DNA from: an uncultured Lachnospiraceae bacterium
Lineage (GTDB): Bacteria > Bacillota > Clostridia > Lachnospirales > Lachnospiraceae
Reading direction: 5' to 3'
Assembly (NCBI GenBank): GCA_902777355.1
Contig: CACYTU010000034.1
Span: forward strand, 1-36,359
DNA: 36,359 nucleotides
A program made the position numbers and the translations under genes. Below the pieces are notes generated by a model that worked only from the letters and a program-made list of their open reading frames with translations, was not told the DNA's origin and did no database searches. Positions 29,263 to 36,359 of the stretch are shown piece after piece. Every line of letters starts with the position of its first letter. The first letter of the stretch is position 1.

Positions 29263-30293
29263 CTAAAAAACGGAAAAAATTATCTGTCATTGTGGCCGCC
29301 TTATCCCTGGCTCTTCTGACTTCGGCCTGCCGGGGCACTGAGATGCCCTATGACCTGCCTGAGCCTTTCGAAAGCGGAAAAGAGCAGGACGAAGATATTA
29401 CCAAGAAGCTGTTCGGCCTGGGAGAGCACAATCATGGAGACGAGGACGACCAGCCTGACGTCGTAATGAACGGCCCTGATATTCCGCCGGAAGGGACCAG
29501 TTACGATGAATGGAAGGGAATCAAATATACGACAGACACCTCCTTCAATCTCAGGTCATTCTGGGCAATGCAGGGCTACGACAGCCATGATATGGCGGAA
29601 GAAGGAATCGTGATGTATCCTGAAGCCATCGAAGATGCCCGGCTTGAGATCATCGACGCCAAAGTGGAACCGATCGGCGGAGAGATGAAACTGCGCTCCG
29701 GCGGATACGTAGACATCACGATCGAGACCCGATGGACAGGGACTATGAATTACTACGTAAAACCCGGATATTTCGCATTCCCCTATTCATTCTGCTTTTC
29801 AGAGAATCCGGCTCTCCCTTTTGACAAATATACAGGGACATCTCTGATTAACGATCTTGATACGGATGACTCCGAAAAAGACGATATCAACATCGGAGAG
29901 GCAGTCGATACCGGAATGGTGGAGTCAGGTGTCACCTGGAAGGGACAGACCTACCGTCTGTTTGCCAAAAGCGATACCCGCAATGCAAGTTTCGAAAGTT
30001 CGTACACCGATTTTGAGGACGGAAAGTCAATCGACGTAGTCCCGGCGGCTGTGGAAACAACACTGACGCTGCGGGTTCCGGCTGACTATGACGGCCTGGC
30101 GCTGGCCATTGACAAAGATATTACGGACGAAAAATCCACAAGGATCTCGCCAAAGGGAGAATGGCTGACCAATTCAGATCTCTATGCGGATATCCTGACT
30201 ACACCCGCCGGTGTGAAACAGTCCCCGGATGACTTTTACTTCCTGAGTGTCCCGGATCTGATCGAAAAGTTCAGCAGCAAACACAACCAATGA
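29256..30293 (+). CDS. Lipoprotein at the end of the Bat-like operon
   Basis: The 345-residue protein has a lipoprotein signal (MVTKKRKKLSVIVAALSLAL, then LLTSAC with Cys at 25). An acidic region (about 26-75) is followed by a mainly beta domain with repeated aromatic strands. I do not recognise a family. The start overlaps the TPR gene (29256-29262), and the gene is followed by a terminator, so it is the last of the operon. It is probably an exported part of the MoxR/VWA complex or its substrate. Confidence 0.72.
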   Translation: MVTKKRKKLSVIVAALSLALLTSACRGTEMPYDLPEPFESGKEQDEDITKKLFGLGEHNHGDEDDQPDVVMNGPDIPPEGTSYDEWKGIKYTTDTSFNLRSFWAMQGYDSHDMAEEGIVMYPEAIEDARLEIIDAKVEPIGGEMKLRSGGYVDITIETRWTGTMNYYVKPGYFAFPYSFCFSENPALPFDKYTGTSLINDLDTDDSEKDDINIGEAVDTGMVESGVTWKGQTYRLFAKSDTRNASFESSYTDFEDGKSIDVVPAAVETTLTLRVPADYDGLALAIDKDITDEKSTRISPKGEWLTNSDLYADILTTPAGVKQSPDDFYFLSVPDLIEKFSSKHNQ

Positions 30294-30330
30294 TGTGCCC
30301 GCGGTATACTATCCCGTGTTATAAATAACA

Positions 30331-30373
30331 GGCGGACAGCTCAATGCACTTGATGAGCTGTCCGTCCTTTTTT
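30331..30373 (+). terminator. Rho-independent terminator of the Bat-like operon
   Basis: GGACAGCTCA (30334-30343) pairs perfectly with TGAGCTGTCC (30354-30363), with a 10-nt loop, followed after GTCC by a run of T. It ends the plus-strand operon 40 bp after its last gene. Confidence 0.85.
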
Positions 30374-30445
30374 AACGTTATAATGTGTTTCCATGTGTTT
30401 TTAACGTAATTTTAACATGCGGGCGGCTTGCTATACGTTGACCAC

Positions 30446-30473
30446 TTGAGCTTTTTAAGTTATGTTATATAAT
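30446..30473 (+). promoter_or_regulatory. Promoter of the Na+/phosphate cotransporter gene
   Basis: TTGAGC (30446-30451), a 16-bp spacer and a perfect TATAAT (30468-30473) give a good sigma-A promoter. The leader is about 165 nt and contains a loose 10- to 12-bp direct repeat of AAAGACCTGTAAA/AAAGACTTGT type (30515-30570). No gene or clear riboswitch is seen in it. Confidence 0.65.
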
Positions 30474-30643
30474 GATTTTTTCTAGTTTTCGCTTGTTTTA
30501 CACCGAATGAGCTTTCAAAGACCTGTAAAGGCTTATAAAGACTTGTCAAAGACCTGTAAATACTTGTAGAAGATGAAAAAATACATCTGAATGCGGTATT
30601 ATCCGCAAATCTCCGGGCTCAGGTCCCGGCAAAAGGAGAAACT

Positions 30644-32497
30644 ATGAATTTTTTTAGTGGTTTGACACTTGCAGGCGGCCTTGCCATGTTCCTGTACGGC
30701 ATGCGCCTGATGGGAGACGGTCTGAAGCAGAGTTCCTCAGGAACTTTGAAGCAGATCATGGAAAAGGTCACAAACAACACCTTTAAGGCCTTTCTGCTGG
30801 GTGTTGCTGTAACGGCGATCATACAGTCCTCAACGGCTACGATCGTCATCACTTCCGGACTTGTCGGAGCCGGTCTTCTCACGCTCCGCCAGTCCCTGGG
30901 CATCATTATCGGCGCCAACGTCGGTACTACGGTGACCGGCCAGATCATCCGTCTGCTGGATATGGACGCCGGCGGCTCCTGGCTGCAGATCTTCCAGCCT
31001 TCTTCTCTGGCTCCCATTGCCCTCATCATCGGCATCGTGATGATCATGGCCATGGAAAAACGTATTTCCAACGCCCGACAGATCGGCAATATCGCCATCG
31101 GTTTCGGAATTCTCTTTTCCGGTCTTATGAACATGACATCCGCGGTCAGCGCTCTCTCCGAGTCCCAGATGATCAAGGATCTTTTCACAGGTATCGGAAA
31201 CAATCCTCTTGCAGGCTATGCCTCAGGTACTGCCGTGGCCTTTGTGCTCCAGAGTTCTTCCGCCACGATCGGTATCCTTCAGGCCTTCTCATCCTCCGGC
31301 CTTCTGATATGGCACGGAATCTATCCGATCATCGTGGGCGTCTATCTGGGCGACTGCGTGACGACCGCAATCGTATGTTCAATCGGCGCCAGTCCTGAAC
31401 CCCGGCGTGTCGGTGTCATCAACATCGCTTACAACCTGATCAAGTCCGCACTTGTGCTGATCGGTGTGGCGATCGCTCACAGGGCCGGATTCCTTGACGG
31501 GCTCTGGAACAAGGTGGTCAATTCCAGTCTGATCGCAAATACAAACACGATCTTCAATATCGTCTGCGCCCTTCTGATTCTTCCCATCATCCCGCTTCTG
31601 GAGAAGCTCAGCTATCGTCTGGTCAAGGACGAGCCTGTGGAAGAAAGCCAGTATCAGGATAAGCTGGACGCTCTCAGCCCTGTATTCTTCTCTTCTCCCG
31701 CTCTTGCGCTGAGTTCCTGCTATGACCTGCTCAAGATCCAGCTGGACCTGTCCAGAAAAAACATAGATCTGGCATACGGGCTGCTCAAGGATTTTGACGA
31801 GAAGATTTATGACCAGATCCAGGAGGACGAAGCCAATATCGACATGTTCGCGGACCGGATCAGCGGATATCTGGTCTCTCTCCTCCCCCATCTGAAGAAT
31901 GAGCAGCAGGTCTCGATCCTGGACGAATATTACAGGGCCTTTCCTGAATTCGAGCGTCTGGGAGACCATGCAGTTAATATCTCCGATAACGCCAAAAGTC
32001 TGGCAAATAACAACACTTCCTTCTCGGAGGCAGCAACTGCTGAGCTTGATGTCCTGATGGCCCTGCTGGACAGGATCCTGGACGAGACAGCCCTGGCCTT
32101 CGGTAAGCGCGACATAGACGCCGCCTACCGCATCCAGCCCCTTCGAAAGCTCACGGCGGACATGATCTCCGAACTCAAGGAAAGCCATCTGGCCCGTATG
32201 GGAACAGGCGAGTGCAATGTCTTTCATGACCCCAATTATGAAAACCTGCTCTCCGACATGATGCGTATCGCGGATGTCAGCTCCAACGTGGGCGAGGCCG
32301 TCATCGTCCGGGTGCGCCCCGAAATCGCCAGCCAGGAGCATTCCTACTTTGCGGATCTGCGCCACGAGGACGAGAACTACGATCGCGTCTACAGGGAGGC
32401 GCATGACCATTTTCATTCTATGCTGCCTGAAGACGCATACGGCAAATCAGGAAGCTCTCTTATGCAGAGTATGATGTCTGACCTTGACGACGCATAA
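30644..32497 (+). CDS. Na+/Pi cotransporter family protein with PhoU-like domain
   Basis: The 617-residue protein has two inverted Na_Pi_cotrans repeats with the QSS signatures AIIQSSTATIVITSGLVGAG and LQSSSATIGILQAFSSSG, about nine membrane segments (1-320), and a cytosolic PhoU-like helical domain (about 335-560). This is the bacterial NptA/YjbB type of Na+-coupled phosphate transporter. The PhoU part may regulate or sense phosphate flux. It is a single-gene unit with its own promoter. AGGAG precedes the ATG. Confidence 0.92.
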   Translation: MNFFSGLTLAGGLAMFLYGMRLMGDGLKQSSSGTLKQIMEKVTNNTFKAFLLGVAVTAIIQSSTATIVITSGLVGAGLLTLRQSLGIIIGANVGTTVTGQIIRLLDMDAGGSWLQIFQPSSLAPIALIIGIVMIMAMEKRISNARQIGNIAIGFGILFSGLMNMTSAVSALSESQMIKDLFTGIGNNPLAGYASGTAVAFVLQSSSATIGILQAFSSSGLLIWHGIYPIIVGVYLGDCVTTAIVCSIGASPEPRRVGVINIAYNLIKSALVLIGVAIAHRAGFLDGLWNKVVNSSLIANTNTIFNIVCALLILPIIPLLEKLSYRLVKDEPVEESQYQDKLDALSPVFFSSPALALSSCYDLLKIQLDLSRKNIDLAYGLLKDFDEKIYDQIQEDEANIDMFADRISGYLVSLLPHLKNEQQVSILDEYYRAFPEFERLGDHAVNISDNAKSLANNNTSFSEAATAELDVLMALLDRILDETALAFGKRDIDAAYRIQPLRKLTADMISELKESHLARMGTGECNVFHDPNYENLLSDMMRIADVSSNVGEAVIVRVRPEIASQEHSYFADLRHEDENYDRVYREAHDHFHSMLPEDAYGKSGSSLMQSMMSDLDDA

Positions 32498-32500
32498 GTC

Positions 32501-32726
32501 TGATTAAACAGCGAGCAAGCGGCCGCAAAGACGGATATGCTTGCATATCCGGTCTTGCGGACATTTGCGAGCGCCCACACATGAGCATAGAGAGATTTTT
32601 TGCGCAGAATGCGCAAAAAAGATCGGGATGCGAATGGGTGGAGCGCTGTGAAAGCGCGGGACGCGCGAAGCAGCGCGTGGTTTAATCATACATGTTTGCG
32701 GGCACCCGCCCATGGCCACAAGTATG
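32501..32726. repeat. Structured dispersed repeat, copy C
   Basis: Begins TGATTAAAC and has GTTTAATCA at 32690-32698, then the same tail as copy B (CATACATGTTTGCGG...CCACAAGTAT). The major hairpin and the second stem are kept. The inner loop differs completely from B and here contains its own palindrome TTTTTTGCGCA/TGCGCAAAAAA. The copy starts 3 bp after the transporter stop codon. Confidence 0.9.
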
Positions 32727-32843
32727 ATTTAAGTTTTTCAAAGTCAAATGGAAAACAAGGCAGAGGCGGTCGCGCCCCTCTGCCCCTGCCCGGCCAGTAT
32801 CCGCCGCAAGGCGGAAAAATTTTTCACGGACCGTGCCATAAAG

Positions 32844-32890
32844 AAAAAAAGACAGAAGAAGATCTTTCACTGATCTCTTCTGTCTTTTTT
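32844..32890. terminator. Bidirectional terminator between the cotransporter and glmM
   Basis: AAAAAAGACAGAAG...GATC pairs with GATCTCTTCTGTCTTTTTT across a 7-nt loop with one bulge. The stem is flanked by A and T runs on either side, so it can end transcripts from both converging genes. A second stem (CCGCC-GCAA-GGCGG with GNRA loop) lies at 32801-32814. Confidence 0.85.
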
Positions 32891-32995
32891 ATACTTTATA
32901 TCGTTGTGTTAAACTCTATTCATCTGATTCTGCATGATTCCATACAGTCATATCTGCATGTTTTCAGGCAGTCTGACTGCATGTTTCCATGTGTT

Positions 32996-34345
32996 TTATT
33001 CACTTATGTGTCCTTTGTCCCTGATCACATCGATTACATCGTCGACATACTTCTCGCAGATATCATCAGACTCGGCTTCGACCATGACGCGGATCACGGG
33101 CTCTGTGCCGCTCTCACGCACCAGGATCCTTCCGGTATCACCCAGCTCATCCGCCACATGGGAAACTGCTGCCTGAACATCAGGATCATTCTGTGCCACA
33201 GGCTTGCTGTTTACCCGGACGTTTTTGAGTACCTGGGGATAGAACACCACGGGAGCCGCAAGCTCGCTCATGGGTTTGTTCTTTGCAAGCATGACTTCCA
33301 TCAGCTTGAGGGATGTCAGGATTCCATCACCGGTAGTCTCGTATTTCAGGAAAATGGTGTGGCCGCTCTGCTCACCGCCCAGGCGGTTGCCGGTCTGCAC
33401 CATGTTTTCATAGACATATTTATCACCGACCGCAGTCTTTTCATACTCGATGCCGACCTTGTCGAGGGCTTTGTAGAGTCCGAAGTTTGACATGACTGTG
33501 GTGACTACTTTGTTGTTGAGCAGTTTTCCGCGCTCTTTCATGTAGAGGCCGTAGATGTAGAGGGTATGGTCGCCTGTGATCAGGCCGCCCTTCTCGTCGA
33601 CTGCCAGGCAGCGGTCCGCGTCACCGTCATAGGCAAAGCCTACATCCAGCTTGTTGTCCAGAACGAACTGCTGCAGATGCTCGATATGAGTGCTTCCGCA
33701 GTCTGTATTGATGTTAAAGCCGTCGGGCTCCGCATTCATGACATAAGTCTTGGCACCCAGGGCATCAAAAACACCTTTGGCGATCTGCCAGGCGGCGCCG
33801 TTGGCGCAGTCAAGACCGACTTTTTTACCCTTGAAGCTGTACTTGGACATGGAAATCAGGTGGCCGATGTAACGGTTTCTGCCCGCTACATAATCGACTG
33901 TGCGGCCGATGTTCTCGCGGGTTGCGATCGGGATCTCGATCTTGCCGTCGATGTAATCCTCGACCTTGAGGATTGTCTCCTCATCCATCTTCTCGCCGTT
34001 TCCGTTCAGCAGCTTGATGCCGTTGTCATAGAACGGATTGTGGGAAGCCGAAATCATGATTCCGCAGTCAAAGTCATCGACGCGGGCGATGTAAGCCACG
34101 GAAGGAGTGGTGGTGACATGCATGATGTAGGCATCCGCTCCGCTGGCCATGAGTCCGGTGCACAGAGCGTACTCAAACATATAGCTGCTGCGCCTGGTGT
34201 CCTTGCCGATGACAACCTTTGCCTTTTTGCCCTGATTTACACCATAGTACCAGCCCAGATAACGTCCGATCTGAATGGCGTGCTCAAATGTCAGGTTTTT
34301 ATTGGCTTCTCCGCGGAAACCGTCGGTTCCGAAATATTTTCCCAT
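32996..34345 (-). CDS. glmM: Phosphoglucosamine mutase GlmM
   Basis: The 449-residue enzyme starts MGKYFGTDGFRG. The active-site phosphoserine loop ISASHNPF holds S101, the metal loop DGDADR is at 240-245, the sugar-binding region is GGEQSGH and the phosphate-binding loop is RESGTEPVIRVMVE. These are the hallmarks of GlmM, which converts glucosamine-6-P to glucosamine-1-P for UDP-GlcNAc and peptidoglycan synthesis. It starts 3 bp after the beta-helix gene in the nagB operon, which links cell-wall supply to amino-sugar turnover. Length is normal for the family. Confidence 0.95.
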   Translation of the reverse strand: MGKYFGTDGFRGEANKNLTFEHAIQIGRYLGWYYGVNQGKKAKVVIGKDTRRSSYMFEYALCTGLMASGADAYIMHVTTTPSVAYIARVDDFDCGIMISASHNPFYDNGIKLLNGNGEKMDEETILKVEDYIDGKIEIPIATRENIGRTVDYVAGRNRYIGHLISMSKYSFKGKKVGLDCANGAAWQIAKGVFDALGAKTYVMNAEPDGFNINTDCGSTHIEHLQQFVLDNKLDVGFAYDGDADRCLAVDEKGGLITGDHTLYIYGLYMKERGKLLNNKVVTTVMSNFGLYKALDKVGIEYEKTAVGDKYVYENMVQTGNRLGGEQSGHTIFLKYETTGDGILTSLKLMEVMLAKNKPMSELAAPVVFYPQVLKNVRVNSKPVAQNDPDVQAAVSHVADELGDTGRILVRESGTEPVIRVMVEAESDDICEKYVDDVIDVIRDKGHISE

Positions 34346-34348
34346 ATA

Positions 34349-35011
34349 TTAATTTTCCTCCTTGTGGACGATCTCACCGCTGTTCTTCCAGATACTGTAC
34401 TCCGGAACAACGCCCCTTACGCAGGAGGTAGGATATACGTTGCAGTGTCTTCCCAGAACAGTCCCCGGATTGCAGACTGCATTACAGCCGACCTCGACAT
34501 AGTCGCCCAGCATCGCTCCGAACTTCTTGATTCCTGTCTCGATCTTCTCGGTGCCGTTGTGGACCACAACAAGCTTCTTGTCGCTCTTGACATTGGAAGT
34601 GATGGAACCAGCGCCCATGTGGCTGTAATAGCCCAGGATGCTGTCGCCGACATAATTGTAATGGGGGGTCTGAACGTGGTCAAAAAGGATCACGTTCTTG
34701 AGTTCTACACTGTTTCCGACGACGCAGTTGGCGCCGACTATAGCTGAACCGCGGATGAATGCGCCGTGACGCACTTCTGTCTCCGGTCCGATAATGCAGG
34801 GTGCTCCGAGATAAGCGGAAGGAAATACCTTTGCTGTCTTGTGCACCCAGACCTGAGGCTGGACTTCCTCATAGTCGTCTCCGAGTTCAGGCCCCAGCTG
34901 AAGGATCAGGTCTTTGATACCCTTGAGGGCTTCCCAGGGATAAGTAAACTTCCGCAGATAATCAGCAGCGATAGTATGATCAAGATCGTAAAGGTCTTTG
35001 ATCGTGTACAT
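34349..35011 (-). CDS. Left-handed beta-helix acyltransferase-like protein (UDP-GlcNAc pyrophosphorylase-related)
   Basis: The 220-residue protein (ATG at 35011; one base after the nagB stop, SD AGAGAGG) has a short helical N-terminus (1-50) and hexapeptide repeats of a left-handed beta-helix (about 55-205), for example ETEVRHGAFIRGSAIVG and GSITSNVKSD. It resembles the C-terminal acetyltransferase half of GlmU and the stand-alone proteins annotated as UDP-GlcNAc pyrophosphorylase-related. It has no nucleotidyltransferase N-terminal domain, so it cannot make UDP-GlcNAc alone. Between nagB and glmM it may acetylate glucosamine-1-P or regulate the branch. Start chosen over the upstream one that would overlap nagB. 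Confidence 0.85.
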   Translation of the reverse strand: MYTIKDLYDLDHTIAADYLRKFTYPWEALKGIKDLILQLGPELGDDYEEVQPQVWVHKTAKVFPSAYLGAPCIIGPETEVRHGAFIRGSAIVGANCVVGNSVELKNVILFDHVQTPHYNYVGDSILGYYSHMGAGSITSNVKSDKKLVVVHNGTEKIETGIKKFGAMLGDYVEVGCNAVCNPGTVLGRHCNVYPTSCVRGVVPEYSIWKNSGEIVHKEEN

Positions 35012-35012
35012 A

Positions 35013-35804
35013 TTACAGCCTCTCTTTCTTCTCGATGTCAAGGAAATACTTGTAGGCGTCCACAGTCAGCTCGCCGCAGGCAGGCTCATCGCAGGCGATG
35101 ATGGCGCCATTGTGATTCTGAAGGGCGCTGCAGGTCCACTTGGCGCTTACTCCGCCCTGGACAGTCTTGGCAAGAGCTTTTGCCTTGTTGTGGCCGTTGA
35201 TCAGGATCAGGACTTCCTTGGATTCCGTAACAGTAGCTACGCCGACAGACAGAGCCTGTGCGGGAACAGCTTCGGGATCGTTGCCGAAGAAGCGGCTGTT
35301 GACGATACGGGTATCAGTGGTCAGATTCCTGACGCCGGTGCGGGAGGAAAGGCTGGTGTAGGGCTCGTTGAAAGCGATGTGGCCGTCAACGCCGATGCCG
35401 CCAAGGAAAAGGTCTACGCCGCCGTAGGAAGCCATCTTCTCCTCAAACTTCGCGCACTCTGCATCCAGATCCTCAGCCATGCCGTTGAGGATATTGATGT
35501 TCTCAGGCTTCATGTCAGTGAGGTGATCGAACAGATAGTAGTGCATGAAATACCAGTAGGACTGGTCGTGCTCGCGGGGAAGGCCCACATATTCATCCAT
35601 GTTGAAAGTCACGACATTGGCAAAGGAGACTTCGCCGGCCTTGTTCATCTTTACCAGCTCCTCATAGACGCCGATGGGGGAGCTGCCGGTAGCCAGACCG
35701 AGCACAAAAGGACGATCCTCTTTGTGCGCGTTGATCCTGGAAGCAATGTACCTTGCTGCCCATTTGCTCATATTGTCGTAATTTTCCTGAATAACTACTC
35801 GCAT
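35013..35804 (-). CDS. nagB: Glucosamine-6-phosphate deaminase NagB
   Basis: The product (263 residues from the ATG at 35804) begins MRVVIQENYDNM. It has the phosphate-binding ATGSSP (38-43), FNMDEY with D70, and GIGVDGHIAFNEP with D140, H142 and E147, the catalytic set of NagB. It interconverts glucosamine-6-P and fructose-6-P plus ammonia. The in-frame start 63 bases upstream lacks an SD, while AGGGAG precedes 35804. It is the first gene of the nagB/beta-helix/glmM operon. Confidence 0.95.
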   Translation of the reverse strand: MRVVIQENYDNMSKWAARYIASRINAHKEDRPFVLGLATGSSPIGVYEELVKMNKAGEVSFANVVTFNMDEYVGLPREHDQSYWYFMHYYLFDHLTDMKPENINILNGMAEDLDAECAKFEEKMASYGGVDLFLGGIGVDGHIAFNEPYTSLSSRTGVRNLTTDTRIVNSRFFGNDPEAVPAQALSVGVATVTESKEVLILINGHNKAKALAKTVQGGVSAKWTCSALQNHNGAIIACDEPACGELTVDAYKYFLDIEKKERL

Positions 35805-36147
35805 AATATAAAATCTCCCTTCTGCGGCAGACAGCCGCTTACAATTTGCATTAAAAATATTCAGCACCGAGAGAACCTCTGTTACGGTTTTGATTCCGCT
35901 TTTTACTTTCTCTCTGACGACCCGCTGAACTATGCCGGTTCCGTTCCGTTCAACCGGTTTTCAGGATATATTATCACCCTGCCGGTCAGATATACTGACA
36001 GGAACGCAGCAAAGAGCCGTGACAGCATCCGCCGAGTCTTTCGATAGCTGCCAACCTCGTCACCCTGTTTTCGGGCCAGGCGCTAACAACTTTTCCGCTC
36101 CTCTTGCACGAAAAATACGCTGTTTTAAAATTTACACAAGTAATTAA
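35805..36147 (-). other. Long nagB leader
   Basis: About 340 bp separate the promoter at 36148-36175 from the nagB start. No gene is visible. Small stems such as GTCAG/CTGAC are seen (35985-36000), but nothing matches a riboswitch I know. A long leader suggests post-transcriptional control. Confidence 0.4.
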
Positions 36148-36175
36148 ATATTATCAGTTTTCCTATATTTGTCAA
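36148..36175 (-). promoter_or_regulatory. nagBp: Sigma-A promoter for the nagB operon
   Basis: On the minus strand a perfect TTGACA (plus 36170-36175) is followed after 16 bp by TAATAT (plus 36148-36153). The surrounding DNA is AT-rich. Confidence 0.7.
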
Positions 36176-36359
36176 TAATCCTATTTTCGTACAGCGGGCA
36201 AAGCATTACAGTTCAGGCCATGCTGAAAACAATACGCCTTTTGTGCATCACAGTTTCGGCGGGACGCTCCCGCTCCGTGAAAAACGCAGCGGATATTACG
36301 GCGCTGTTAAACATTAATCTGTCCATTCTGCTTGTATTTCTGCTCGATAGCTGTGTCAG
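36176..36359. other. Window edge without a supported gene
   Basis: A minus-strand frame without stop runs from the edge to 36213 (49 codons) and could be the end of a gene beyond the window. No motif or terminator supports it. Otherwise nothing is seen. Confidence 0.25.

Noticed and set aside
31379-32416. A 345-codon minus-strand frame opposite the phosphate cotransporter
   Set aside because: Antisense to a clear transporter and PhoU-like domain; no support of its own.
32600-33490. A 296-codon plus-strand frame from the dispersed repeat into glmM antisense
   Set aside because: It spans a repeat, a terminator and the antisense of glmM, so it cannot be one real gene.
33566-34747. A 393-codon plus-strand frame across glmM and the beta-helix gene
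   Set aside because: It is antisense to two well-identified genes and crosses their boundary; no domain is recognisable.
34998-36047. A 349-codon plus-strand frame opposite nagB
   Set aside because: The minus strand encodes NagB with all catalytic residues; the plus frame has no family features.

Overview
The window looks like a chromosomal segment of a Gram-positive anaerobic Clostridia member, most likely Lachnospiraceae. This is inferred from strong AGGAGG-type ribosome binding sites, lipoprotein signal peptides, BspA-type leucine-rich repeat proteins, a NagB/left-handed-helix/GlmM operon and an IS91-type element that carries a tyrosine recombinase. No rRNA, tRNA or CRISPR array was found.

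Layout. 1-2900: a secreted or membrane-anchored nucleoside deoxyribosyltransferase-like protein, divergent from a single-polypeptide TIR-SIR2 protein that resembles a Thoeris-like NAD-consuming defence enzyme. That gene is surrounded and interrupted by five separate short tandem repeat arrays. 2900-6400 (minus strand): a leucine-rich repeat protein, a lipoprotein, an exported alpha/beta hydrolase and a metallo-beta-lactamase-fold hydrolase. 6480-8925: an IS91-like element with an overlapping tyrosine recombinase/HUH transposase pair. 9000-11900: a repeat-rich lipoprotein, a decayed hydrolase and a secreted protein. 12170-12460: a tandemly duplicated three-hairpin module with compensatory stem changes. 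12464-16608 (minus): a compact four-gene cassette made of a membrane leucine-rich repeat protein, a radical SAM/SPASM maturase, a 122-residue protein ending in 12 asparagines, and a zinc-ribbon membrane protein. This is a candidate undescribed peptide-modification system. 17148-22855 (minus): a complete branched-chain amino acid ABC transporter (livJ-H-M-G-F plus a small gene). 23269-30293 (plus): a MoxR/DUF58/VWA/TPR operon of the aerotolerance (Bat) type. In it a 71-bp triplication creates a relay of mini-ORFs coupled through ATGA overlaps. 30644-32497: a Na+/phosphate cotransporter with a PhoU-like tail. 32996-35804 (minus): nagB, a left-handed beta-helix protein and glmM, forming an amino-sugar operon that feeds cell-wall precursor synthesis.

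Two repeat themes cross the window. First, short tandem arrays are very common. Those inside clear coding regions have periods divisible by three (15, 15, 45, 39), while those between genes generally do not (8, 13, 20, 10, 16, 71). Second, a highly structured dispersed repeat of about 226 bp occurs in two near-full copies (16808-17034 and 32501-32726), with a rearranged relative at 10331-10517. All functions are assigned by reading motifs; no database search was possible.
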